DNA of 64,000 bases from contig JANTQA010000047.1 in NCBI GenBank assembly GCA_027625915.1, positions 18,910,001 through 18,974,000 on the forward strand, given 5' to 3'. The position numbers and the translations under genes were made by a program. Of the stretch, positions 47,946-59,434 are shown piece by piece. The stretch is from Anaeramoeba flamelloides (Eukaryota; Metamonada; Anaeramoebidae). How positions within the stretch are numbered: position 1 is the stretch's first letter; each line of letters starts with the position of its first letter. The notes under the pieces were generated by a model. That model was not told the DNA's origin. It worked only from the letters and a program-made list of their open reading frames with translations, and did no database searches.

Positions 47946-48135
47946 AAAATGATAACTATTACTATTTTTCTCCTAGGTGTATGGAAAATGCCAGCCTAGA
48001 TTCAAATTTGAGAAAAATATGAAAATTTTCAAGGGTTTTTTAATAAGTTTAAAGATATAGATTATCCAAACAAAATTTCCAACAAATATTTGAAAAAAAA
48101 AGTAAATTAAAAGAGATAAAACACATACATACATA

Positions 48136-48328
48136 CAGTCAGTTTGACTTTTAAGGCTCAAACTGCAACGAAATTCAAGGCACAAAAAAATCTCAAATTA
48201 AGGTACAAAATTTGTAATTTTTTTTTTACAATTTATTTTACTAGAATCTGAATTTGGTGTTCTAATTTGATGTTTTTATTGTGCCTTGAATTTCGTTGCA
48301 GTTTGTGTATTAAAAGTGAAACTGACTG
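48136..48328. mobile_element. Short palindromic MITE-like element, family D, copy 3 (193 bp)
   Basis: CAGTCAGTTTGACTTTTAAG and its near complement CTTTTAATACACAAACTGC-type right arm, flanked by TA on both sides. The outermost 30 bp are the best preserved of the three copies. Non-coding. Confidence 0.75.
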
Positions 48329-48779
48329 TAATTTTTAATTCTTTTTTGTTTACTCTTTGATTTTTTATGTTTTTTTCTTTTTCCAATAGCAACAAAAAAA
48401 TATATATTAAATTAATAAATTTAAAAATCATATTCCAAAGAAAAATACTGAGATAAAGTGGATGTTTTAAAATAAATTTGGGTATTTCAATGAAGAAAAT
48501 TATAGGCAATGATCTTTTAGATTATATTTTGGTATTTTTCTCCACAAAAAAAATATTTTTAAGTTACATTTCCATAACTATCTTTTTTTATTATTATTTC
48601 TTTTTTTATTAGATTTTTTATAATTTTTCTTTTTTCTCACATGAAAAAATCAAAAAAGAAATATCTCATTTGAAATTTAAATTAATTATAATATACTTTT
48701 CATTTATTTTTTCATTGGATCTCGACTTTTTTCATTTAATTACAGCAATTTTCTATAAAAATTTGCTTTAAATTTCCTC

Positions 48780-50200
48780 TAATTTACATTATTTATTTCA
48801 GTAAAATGAATATTCAATCTCATTAAAAATTCAATAGATTTTTAATTAAATTTCACTTTATTTTCATAACACTTTAATTCAAATAAACTCTTTTTCAAAA
48901 ATTGTGACTCACCTGAAATAATAAATTGAAAAAAATATATCCTTTAGTATTCAAGAACAATTAATAACTAAATATGATTTGTAATTCACTTTTAAATCAT
49001 TCTAAATATATAAAAGCCTGATATATTAAAAATTAATAAAAATAAAACCAAAAACTAAAAAAAAGTTCGTCACAATTTGTGAAATGAGCATTACGGATTT
49101 TTTATTACTGAAGTATCACTGAAAAAAAGTTTAACAACAAGATTTTTTATGAATAATTAAATCCATTTTCAAAGACATTACATAGTCGAAATTTTCTTTG
49201 TGATTATTTATATTTTCGAAGATCTCTTTTTTTTTTCCACATAATCTTTTAAAAAAAAAAAAAAAAAAAAAGAAAAAAAAAGAAAAAGAAAAAGAAAAAA
49301 AGAAAAAGAAATCAAAAAAAAAAGAAAAACAAAAGAAAAAGAAAAAATTGAAAAAGCAAAACTAAAATTTGCAAAATTAGAAAAAATGATACTGATCCAA
49401 AAATTTGAAAATAATTTTTGTAAAGAATACTAGAATCAGCCCTCAAAACAACTCCCATTAACATTATAAAGTGAGTCAAAATTTATGAAAAATAGTTTAT
49501 ATCTTCAAATTTATGAAGTTAAAATTCTCATTTGAAATCTAAACTCCATAATACTCAAAGAACCCAAAATAAAAAATGAAACATTTACTTTTTTTAAAGT
49601 TAAAAATCAAACAAACTATAATTGTTCAGAACTAAGAGAAACAATAAACTTGGGATTAGAGTTGATATTCATAAATGAAATACACAAACAAACCATAAAT
49701 TTTAAAAAAAAAAAAATGTTAAATAATTTTTGTGAAACATTCAATGGAACGTTGATGTGTAAAATTTCTCAATTACCATAGGAAATTAAGATTCTTGGCA
49801 ATAAGATTTTTAACAGGTAAATGTATGAATTTTAAACGAAAATCGAAATACGAACTTTTATGTATGCTAATTTGGAGTTTCAATTATTTTATTCAAATTT
49901 AAGTTTTTAAAAAAACAATAAAAAAGTAAAAAAAAAAAAATAAAAATCAAAAAACATTAAAAAAAAAACAATTTTTTGACAAAATGAGAAAAAATGATTT
50001 TGATCTAAAAATTGAAATAATGAACGGATTTAAAACCAGAATTGTATTTTGGAAAGAGAAATGAATTAAACTCAAAGAATATGTTCTTTTTCTTCGATAA
50101 AATTGACATCCTTTGACTGAAAACGCGTTTATAAAGTTTATTTTTTTTTTACTCAATCTTATTAGAGATTATAAATATTAAGGAAAAATCTTCTGAATAA
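48780..50200 (+). repeat. Long dispersed repeat, family M, copy 1
   Basis: Parts match 60,024-60,600 directly, 59,435-59,680 in reverse, and 56,330-56,880 directly. Landmarks are 'gatttgtaattcacttttaa', 'aaaactaaaaaaaagtt', 'acaagattttttatgaataa', 'caaaccataaattttaaaaa' and 'ttgacatcctttgactgaaa'. A purine tract of A with spaced G (49,249-49,345) lies inside. No conserved frame; family unrecognised. Confidence 0.6.
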
Positions 50201-50469
50201 AAAAAATTATCAACCATGATTTTGGATTAAGGTCTTGATCTTGAGTAAATTTTCATCTGAAAATTGATCTGTCTTCTAATGATAAATAGGTTAGGGTAGG
50301 TTTTGGAATGAAGACTAAACCAAATATTATCACATCAACAAATCATAACACTAGATCCGCATAAACATTTACATTTACAAGCCAATTGTCAAGAAGAAAA
50401 AAAATTAAAAAAACTACAAATTTTAATTCATTTAAATTTATTTATTTAGAATTGAAAATTGATAGAAGA

Positions 50470-50487
50470 TAATATATATATATATAT
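50470..50487. repeat. (AT)n microsatellite
   Basis: A short TA run downstream of the VWA gene's 3' end. Confidence 0.8.
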
Positions 50488-50599
50488 TATTTGCTCATAA
50501 AAGAAAGAAAAAATACCTCAAATGGCATTTATTAATAAAATGATGAAAAGGAAATGAGATTGATTAATGATATTAATAACTCGAAGCAAAAATGAATAA

Positions 50600-52973
50600 T
50601 TATTTTTTAAAATTCGAAGAATTAAAAATAAATTTAGATTGCTTATCATTCATTTTTTTCTTTTTTTTTCTCACTTTATTTTTTGGTTTTTTAGTTTTAC
50701 TTTTTTCTGTTTCCATATTCATATCAATGTCTTCATCTTCTTCAGAATCTGTGGTAAGTTGTTCTTCAATGACTTCATTCCACATATTTTCTTGTTTTTC
50801 AAAATCTTTCAAGTTTTTTGAATAATTTTCAGTAACCTTTTTATTTTTTTTGCGTATTTTTGAATACCAAACTTTTTGCTGTTTCACTAATTTGGCTGAT
50901 TCCTTGATGTTACCCTTTTTAGCATGTCTGCCTGTCCTCTGCATAAAATTTTGGTTCATTAGGCCATAATCGATATCTTCAAGTGCGGTTTCAACATTTT
51001 CTGTGATCTTCAATCTTTTGGTGATTGTCCTTAGCCATTGCGATCCATCTAATTTCACGTAATTGATCTTCACCTGGAATGGTACCTCGTCTGGTCGATC
51101 GGCTTCGTCTGCGTCTTCCTTGACCCCGTAGTTAAAAGACAGCTGGGTGTCTCGCGTGACATTACCCACGTCCTTTTCGAGCCTTGTGCCGACTTTCCTA
51201 TCGTCCTCGCCAAAAACGTACAATTCCTTATGGAGCAGGATCTCAAATAAGACGCCCGTAGCTACAACGGGGTTTGACATGATGTTTTTAAAGCGTGTCG
51301 ACAGCTCTAGTGGCTTGACAATGTCAATTGTACCACTACTTCGATCGGACAATTTCCCGATTTGATCAACGCTGCAATCGGTGTCCTCCAGCGTAACCAC
51401 GTCAACAACAGCACCCTTTTCGGCGCAATACTCGGCAAGCTCATTATAAAACTCGTTTGGGCTCAATTGCTCAGAGCTTTTTTGCTGCTGCTCTTCTGTT
51501 TCGTCCTCTTCGAGCGCGCCAATGCCGATGTTTGAGAGGCCGTCGGTACACAATACAACTTTTGATCCTCGCCTTTGCCCCGCAATGGCAGACGCAATAA
51601 CGGCTGCGGGCCCCAATGCCGTCTGTCCGTTTTCCTGCAATGAATACACCTTTTTGATTAGCGTTGTGCCGACCTTGCCCACGTTCTGTGTAGCTTGATA
51701 ATCAGATCCGATCTGCTTTAATTTTGTGAAATTATTCAAATCGTCGCCTTCAATAATTACGGCGCCATCAACGCCATTGGAATGGATTTCCACTTTGTTA
51801 TTAAAGGTGACCAAGACAACCTTGGTCTCTGGTGACTCCCTTGACAATGCCTCGATCTGGTTCCCGACAGCTATTTGAAGGCACTGTAGCCTGCTTACCC
51901 ATTTGATTTCCTGCTGCTGCCTTCTTCCCATCCTAAAGCCACCAAAGCCGCCATATTCTTGTTGGCCTCCTCCGAATGTTTGGTTAGAGTGCTTATGGAG
52001 CTTTGACAAATCCAATTTTCCGTCTTTAACTTCAGAAGTCACAGACATAGAGCCAGACGTGTCAATACAAAAGACGATATATGATCCCTGATCCTTTTTT
52101 TCTTCTTTTTCTTCCTTGGTTTCTTTTTCCTTTAATAAGTAGTCAATACTTGCCTCGCTTGGTAACATCTTTTCTTTCTCAAAGTTCTCTAAAATTTGTG
52201 TAGATCCACAAAACTCACACTCCCAAATCGATGCTCCCTTTTTTTGTTTTTTTGTTTTTTTGTTTTTTTGTTTTTTGTATTTTGTTTTTTGGTTTTTGTG
52301 TTGTGTTATTTTTGTATGATCAGAAAAAAATAGGTTTAATTAGACAGAAAAATTTATTGAAAGACAAAAAAATCGTTGAGAATTGTTTTTTTTGAAGAAA
52401 GGAGAAAAAGTGTTTTTTTTTGTTGAAAACCTGAAAGAAAAGAGAAAAAAATATATATATATATACCTCAGGAATATCTCCATCTTCTAATTCTTCTTCT
52501 GTTTCAGGCTCTTCTTCAAGATCAGAGTCTTCGTTTTCTTTTTCCTTTTCTTTTTCTGTTTCTTTTTCTGTTTTTTTTTTAGATTTATTTTCTTTGTTTT
52601 TGAGATAAGCTTCTTTGGACAGAACTTTACTTTCATTATTTAAATGGCCATTACACTTTTCACAAGTAAATAATTTGTCGCGAGCTCTTACATCGTTTGT
52701 GTGTTTTGAAAGCAATCCTAAGTCGACGGAAATTACATTTGTGTTATCTGCTAAATCCTCTTCGCTTTCTTCTTGATCAAAATTGTCGTCTATTTTGATA
52801 CTAGACGAGACGACCTTTGGCCTTGGCTTCCTGAGTCTTCGTTTTTTTTTAAATAAGACTTTCTTATTTGCTATTGGCGTTTAAAAATGAAAAACAAAAA
52901 AGGATAAAAACGTTAGAGGTATGTTTGCGATAAGTTCTAGAAAGTTCAAATAGGTACCTAAAAAAAATGACAT
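50600..52973 (-). CDS. Zinc-ribbon and VWA-domain protein, three exons
   Basis: Exons on the minus strand: 52,958-52,973 (16 nt), 52,467-52,870 and 50,600-52,237; introns of 87 bp (GTACCT...CCAATAG) and 229 bp (GTATAT...AAAAG). Phases agree and the product is about 685 residues. A split zinc ribbon (Cys75/78 in FTCEKC and Cys147/150 in WECEFC) is followed by a VWA domain from about residue 192, with a complete-looking MIDAS signature DTSGS (199-203), GQTALGPA and LCTDGLSN. The order zinc ribbon then VWA resembles Sec23/Sec24 trunks and, more closely in the VWA wording (VSRLQCLQ...VVLVTFNN), the VWA half of circularly permuted Ras (cpRas) proteins; the GTPase half is absent. The zinc ribbon carries a Lys/Glu-rich insert, and the last 100 residues are charged and coiled. 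Metal-dependent protein binding is the expected role. Confidence 0.85.
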
Positions 52974-53689
52974 ATTGGTGGAAAATATTTTGGTTAGTTA
53001 ATTAAAAAATAATGACAAAAATCAACTCATAATTTCTTTTCAGAAAGAAACATAAAAGAAGTTTTGTTTCAATATTTAGAAAGTTTATTATTATTTCTGG
53101 CAAAAACCTGTTATTTTTGTCTCGTTTACTCTTTCTAAAAAAAATAATTTAAATCAAATCCAAATCTTATTTTGAACCATTTCCAAGAAAAGAAATTAAA
53201 AAGCACATTTTGGGAACCAACACATTTCTAACTTCTCTTTGATTAGACATTTTTTTTTGGTTACTTTTAACAATTGAAAACCTTTTTTGGTTATTTAGAG
53301 AAACTTGATTTTCATTTATTTATTAAGACAACTGAAGAGAAAAGTGTCCAGTATTTTACCAAAGAGAAGAGAAAAAAATTTGCAAGCTTTATGTTGTTTT
53401 CAAAAAGACAAATTACTTTAGTCAATTTTTTTTCAAGAAAATAATAATCTAAAGACAAAAACTCTTTTTGTTATGAGTTAGATTTCCAGGATCTTATTCA
53501 AAACCCAGTAAATAAAAAACATGATAGAAACATTAATATTTCTTTTTTTGTTTCACTAAAAAGGGAAATAATTTCAAAATGATTTTTAATTGGAAACCTG
53601 TCTCGAAAAATCAAAGTACGATTAATTAGGACAGGAAGAATTAAATGACTGTGAACTCAAATGAGGAATAAAAACAGTAACAGTTATTT
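52974..53689. other. Region upstream of the VWA gene
   Basis: Presumed promoter side of the minus-strand VWA gene. No further exon or ordered repeat recognised. Confidence 0.4.
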
Positions 53690-53945
53690 TAATACTTCTA
53701 TTTGTTGCAAAATAAATTAAACAAAATTTCCATTCTTCTTTCCAAAAAAGATTTTTTTATCATTTAACATTTCAAATTGTTTAATTCTCTAAATCAGCTT
53801 AATTTATCAATTTACCTTTGAAAATTGGGGACTTTTGATGATTTATTTTAATTGAATGTCATGTGATTTTTTTGGCAAGCTGCATGAAAATATTGATCTT
53901 TTTGTTTTACAATTAACAGTATCTTTTATAAAATGGTTTTCCTTT
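53690..53945 (+). repeat. Dispersed repeat, family K, copy 3
   Basis: Same block order as 29,080-29,345: 'gcaaaataaattaaacaaaa', 'ggggacttttgatgatt', 'tgtgatttttttggcaagc' and 'acaattaacagtat'. Non-coding. Confidence 0.6.
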
Positions 53946-54629
53946 TATTCATCAATTATTAAAAATTTGTTCAAAAAATGCTTATTATGAGATCTCCAAA
54001 ACCACACCCAAAATTTCGAAAACCAAGTAATCTTAAATTGTTTTTGTCGATTTGAAAGGAAATAATAAAGTATATTATTCTTTTAAGGTAATTTGTTTCT
54101 TATTTTAATTGATTTTGATTTACATTTTCAGGAAGGATCTAATTAAAAATTAGATTGAACTTTTTTCACTGTTCAACTTTTATTCACAATAGGTAATTTT
54201 GTAATGAAAGAAATAACGTACTAGAAAATAACCCAGGGTACCGTTTTTAAATATTACTAGTCATTTAATTGTTGTGTAATTGCTTAATAATTCCTTTTAT
54301 TTTTGAATCAAACTTTTTAAATTATAACTCACCCACTTCTTAGTATAATAATTAACTAAAAACCCTTGTTAAAAACAATATCTAATCAATCTCAAAACAA
54401 GAGTAAAAATTATATCGTATTCCAAACTCTAGCAAACCTCTATAAAACCCTTTTGTTCATTCAAAAGATTTTTATCTACTTATGGTATCTTATAATTACT
54501 TCAGGGTTTGATAGAAAAATCCCAACTTTAATGAAATTTAAGTTGGTTTAAAACTTATTTCAGAAAGTAATTGGTTATTTTTTTTTTTTTTTTGTAATTT
54601 AAGGGAGGAGTTTAGAATTCCACTTTTTT

Positions 54630-54725
54630 GCTGGTAGGCTTTTTTTAATTTGAGAAATAAACCGAAAATTTATTTAATTATCGGGTCATTTCTTACATTA
54701 AAAAAAAGCTAACGGCGCTTCACTG
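54630..54725. repeat. Palindromic repeat, family G, copy 4 (partial)
   Basis: A single palindrome, 'aatttgagaaataaaccgaa' paired with 'cgggtcatttcttacatt', followed by 'aaaaaagctaacggc', as at 14,820-14,845. Only one unit is left. Confidence 0.5.
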
Positions 54726-55054
54726 AATTCCTAAACTTGAATCTAAGCGAAATTTCAAAATTAGTGGCAAACTTTTTTTTTATTATTTTTTTCTTGTATC
54801 ATTTGTCTTTCAAAAAATAAAATGATTACATAATATTTTTATTTATTAATCTATATTGGTTATTATCTCGAAACACTCTAGTAAAATACATTATTATTTA
54901 AAAAAAAAAAAAATTGATAAATTTTTTTATGATGAAAAATCTGCCACTATTTTTGAAATTTAGCTAAGATATTTTTTTCATAAGGTTAAAACATAGTTTT
55001 ATTATCAACTAGAGCTAATAAAGATATCGAATCTTGTTTATTAATAATAAATCA

Positions 55055-55740
55055 TTTTTCAGTTAAAGAGACCCAGTTGTAATGGGTGAAATACATGTGT
55101 TTAAAGCGTTTGCAAAGATATTAGAAGAAAAATTTTATTTTGGAAATTTTCAAAATTGAAATCATTTTTTCACATTTTTATTTTTTGTTTTTTTAAAAAC
55201 TTCGTTCAGTTGCAAATATTTTTTTTATTGCAAGATCAATAGTCACTTGGTAAAAATGTGTTATTCTAAGGTTATTGAAACCATTTAAAGATTGTTAAGA
55301 AATTATATTGATTTCTATTGGAATTCTATTCAATAATTGATCATGATATTTGTTCAATAAATGTGAAAAATTTTCACTTCATTTTCATTCCCTTTTGCAA
55401 ATAGAGACCAAAAATACCAACAAACTTCGTTTGAGGGATTTATTTCTCAAAGAAAAGTATGCAAAATGAAGTGAAAAATGTTTCATATTTATTATTCAAA
55501 TACCAGTAGAAGTTCAAAACGAACATTGCTGATTTTCTCAATAGTGTCCTAAGAATTTGAGTTTTTCAATTTTTAAGAAAATTTATTGATTAATTAGTTT
55601 TCTTTCAGACATATATCAACAATTCTTTGATGTGTATTATTCTGTTTATTTCTTATTTGCTCTTCAAAGGTCAATTATATAAAATAATTGATATTTGAAA
55701 AAAAAGTTCCCCTTTGACTCAAATAGAGTTTACTTTTTTT
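55055..55740 (+). repeat. Dispersed repeat, family H, copy 3, interrupted
   Basis: Matches 17,150-17,690 from 'cagttaaagagacccagttg' to 'cctttgactcaaatagagtt', but a family I foldback (55,329-55,507) is inserted after 'gatttctattggaattctatt'. The order of events is therefore H first, I later. Confidence 0.65.
55329..55507. repeat. Small foldback, family I, copy 2, nested in family H
   Basis: Its right end 'tattcaaataccagta' and the inner pair 'aattttcacttcattttc' / 'gaagtgaaaaatgttt' match the copy at 7,974-8,142. It sits inside a family H repeat that lacks it elsewhere. Confidence 0.6.
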
Positions 55741-56329
55741 TACAAATAGAGGAATTATAGCATCAAAAAATGAAAGAAAAAAAATAATTTTACTAATTCT
55801 TACAATTAAATATTAAATTCTAAAATTGAAAATACTTATATTTTGATTTGATTTGTTATTTTGTATTCGATTGTAATTTTAATAATCGGTCTCTATTTTA
55901 GACTTTGTATTTGTTTTAAAATGTAGTAAATAAGGTAAAAAATGTTATAAGATGTGGAATTTTACTACCATTTTGCAATTTCCCATTTGGAATAGAAGTA
56001 AAACGGGGAAAAAAATACAATATACCTTTTAAATGGGTACATTAGTCAAACAGGAAAAAGAAAATTTTAATTAATTAATAAAAGAAAAAAGAAAACTTGA
56101 AAGAATAATTTATTATATATCTTTGAATAGAGACATTTTTTATTTTTAAGAAATTTATTTTAAAGACTATTTTATTTTAATAGAGATTTAATCTTTGTTT
56201 ATCCCAACTATTTATTCACTATTTTGACCCAATAAAATAATATAAATCTTATATTAACCTTGATATATATATTTATAAATTCCATTTCAGATTAAATTAC
56301 CCAGCCAAAAATGAAAAATTCGCATTTTT

Positions 56330-56880
56330 TTTAAGAATCAGTCAATATAAAATTGCCAAGAAATAAGAGAATTAATGTACTTCTGATTAGAATTGGGATT
56401 CATGATAGGTGTACCCGAATAAACCATAAATTTTAAAAAAAAAATAAAATGTTAAAAAAAATATAGGTGCCTATTTCATTGTAACACATCAAGTAAAATT
56501 TCACAATTTCTTTTGAAAATTATAGTTTTTGAAGATTACATTTTTTAATTGGTAAATATATTGATTCTAAAAGAAACTGCAAAAACTCATTTTTCTTAAA
56601 GTTAATTTTGAGTTTCAAAGAATTTTTTTCAAACATTATTTATTTTTTTTTTTTATTATAAAAGAAAGAAAAAGAAAAAATTAAAAGTAAAAAACAAAGA
56701 AACAAAAACAAAATTATTAAATCAGAAAAAAGAAAAAAAAAAAAAAAGAAATTACTAAATGAGTAAAAATTATCAATATGTCTATTTCTTGAAAAAAATG
56801 GTCCCCTTTAACTGAAAAAGAATTTACTTGAAAAAATAAACTCTATATTCAATCTTAAATACTAATTATCAACTAAACTG
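56330..56880 (+). repeat. Long dispersed repeat, family M, copy 2 (partial)
   Basis: Direct-orientation match to 49,618-50,160 around 'aataaaccataaattttaaa', 'aaatttcacaatttc' and 'ggtccccttttaactgaaaa'-type closing blocks. Non-coding. Confidence 0.55.
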
Positions 56881-57593
56881 TTATTTTCCAATTAATAATT
56901 GAAAATTTTTATTCCAATATCCAATGTGTATATCAAATATTACAGTTACATTCGAATTAATTGAGTAAAAATTTTGTCACAGAGTTCGATAAGGGATTTT
57001 AATTAAGTGTCTAAAAAGATCATATCTAAACAATTAGTTAAATATTTTTGGGGTTTTCAAATAATTATTTTTAATAAAATATTTTGGAATTCTATATAAA
57101 AATTTTTATTTTTGAATTAAAAATAATAGTATATATATATACATATAGGTTTTGGACTATACTATTAAATTGTTTTTGTATTCTTGGAATAGAAATATAT
57201 TGTCAAAACAATTTGTTTTTCAACACATTTGTTCGTAAATAGGTAAAACAAATATTGTTGGTTTTGATAAGAAGTATCAATTGTCAATAGTTCAGTTTCA
57301 TTTTTTTTGTTTACCAGATAATCTAATCTCCAAAAGAAAAGTTTAACTGGTGTACACTTCTTGTTTTATTAATACTCGGCACTCTTTTTCAACTTTTTTT
57401 AGAATCTACCCAACTCCTTAAAATAATGAAATCTCTGACTTGAATTCATTTTTTTATTTTTCAAAAAAACAGTTTGTTTTTTTTGTTCTTCTTCTTTTTC
57501 TTTTTTTGTTTACACTTTACTTTTCTTAATTTTTTTAAATCGATCCCTCATTCTTTTTTCTCCTTTTTATTTGCAAAATAGAGATTACTTCAA

Positions 57594-57943
57594 ATGAAAA
57601 TCAAAGTCAAAACTTTATCAGGAAGAGAGTATACCCTCAATGTTGATTCATCAGATACAGTAAATATTTTTTTTTTTTTTTTTCTGAAAATAAAAAAAAC
57701 AACTAATTTCCAAGCCACTTCTTTTTTCTTTTTTTCTTTCTGAATTTGCTCATTTTTTCAATTTGTTAATTATCCATACAGATCAAAATGTTAAAAGAAA
57801 AAGCAGAAGAAGTAACTGGTATACCAGTTATCCAACAAAGAATTGTCTTTTCTGGAAAACAACTTGCTGATAACTTATCAATTGAAGCTACAGAAATCCA
57901 ACCAAACTCTGTTGTTCATTTAATTGTTGCACTTCGTGGATAA
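57594..57943 (+). CDS. NEDD8: NEDD8-like ubiquitin-fold protein, two exons, ends in one Gly
   Basis: Exons 57,594-57,659 (22 codons) and 57,782-57,943; a 122-bp intron, GTAAAT...ATACAG, phase 0. The product is 75 residues. The sequence follows NEDD8 and ubiquitin throughout: MKIKVKTLSGREYTLNV, the helix IKMLKEKAEEVTGIP, QQRIVFSGKQL, and a closing VVHLIVALRG. Ala72 marks it as NEDD8-like; ubiquitin has Arg there. NEDD8 is normally made as a precursor and trimmed to LRGG, with Gly76 joined to cullin lysines. Here the frame stops after Gly75, so the residue that forms the isopeptide bond in relatives is not encoded. Either it works non-covalently, or another copy elsewhere does the conjugating, or a terminal exon is missed. 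The gene is compact and GC-richer than its flanks. Confidence 0.88.
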
Positions 57944-59244
57944 ATAGTTTGTTCAAACAAAGCAACCAAACATAAAATTTGAACGAATTTTCACAGTTTT
58001 TTCCTTTTTTATGATTCCGACCAATCAACTCTACAATTTGGTTATGTTTAAATTAAAAATTAGGTCGTGTATCAATACAGATTTAAATGGTTGGTATTGG
58101 AATTAAAATTTTAATAAGTCAAGCTTTACAATAAAAGGATCATTTCTTTTCAACTGTTTTTGCTTTTTTTCTTCACATCTTCTTTCTCAACCATAATTTT
58201 TTGTGAAATCTCAAAAATAATGCTCTTTTTTGTTCTGGTTATGAAAATTTGTCAAAACAGAATATTTTTCAAGGTGCTGTTTTTTTCAAATTAAGGGGGT
58301 AGTAACTGTTTTTTATTTTTTAACAAAAGCTAAGAGAGTACTAATTTTCACAAAGGAATCAATTAAACTTGAGAACCAAACTCCTTTTATAACTTTCCAG
58401 AAATGAATTTTCATTTTTAAAAAAACTTATTTTTTACAATTATTTTTCGGTTAAAAGATCAGATTTATTTTTTTTTAAATTTTTGGATTTACAACAAAAA
58501 AAGAAATTGAAAAATCTTTTGATTTTTATGAAATTTCCATTTTAGTAATTTCTTGTAGCTTGTATGGAAAGATAACTTTTGAAAATGTAATAAATTGTTA
58601 AAAGATTTGGGTCTCTTGTTAACGATTAAATGTTAAAAAAATCACTTCAACTGTTGAAGACAGAATTTCGAATTTACTAAATTCGTAACTTCCAATTCAA
58701 AGAGGGTGAATAAACATAGTCATTAAAAAGATTTTAAAATTGATGTGGTTTTTTAAAATAAACTGAATTAAGAGTCTGATTGAAAAAAAAAAAATAAATA
58801 AGAAAAATAAAGAAGTTAAAAAATTATTTTAATTTTAGAGTTTAAAAATAGAGAAGAAAAATGTTTAGATTTATTGTAAATAGTACCAATTTTTATGGCT
58901 ATATTATATGAACCAGAATTATTTCTCTTTGTATTTTTTAGAATGAAATCATATTAACCAGAAAATATTTCTTAATAATTACCAATTTTAATTCTATGTT
59001 CTTTTTCCAAGGTACTTCATCCATCTCTATTTTAAAAATGTTTTTCAAGTAAAAAATTTTTGATTCTTCGAGTTTTTTTTCCTTCCTTCGAGCTTTCTCA
59101 TATAAAATCGAATTCAAAAATTTTGAAATACTTAATAATGTTAATGGAATTCTTTTTTTTGGTTTTTTCCAGTATTCTTGTATAAAAAATATTTTCAAAT
59201 TTACTGATCAGAATCATTTTAACTAATTTAATCAAATTTGTATT

Positions 59245-59306
<62 letters not shown>

Positions 59307-59434
59307 CTATTTTTTTTATTTGCAAAAGATTATGTAAAAAAAAAAAAAGATATTCAAAAAGACCAATAATCACTAATAAATTTTCGATATGTAATGTCTT
59401 TTAAAATGAATTTAATTATAAATAAAAAATCTTG
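57944..59434. other. AT-rich stretch after the NEDD8-like gene
   Basis: No gene recognised. It contains an uninterrupted run of 58 T (59,249-59,306). Overlapping minus-strand frames at 58,938-59,373 exist mainly because that run reads as poly-Lys. Confidence 0.5.
59249..59306. repeat. 58-nt oligo-T tract
   Basis: An unbroken T homopolymer, by far the longest in the window. Its exact length could be affected by sequencing error. Confidence 0.85.

Noticed and set aside
59098-59373. 91-codon poly-Lys frame
   Set aside because: Produced by translating the 58-T tract from the opposite strand.
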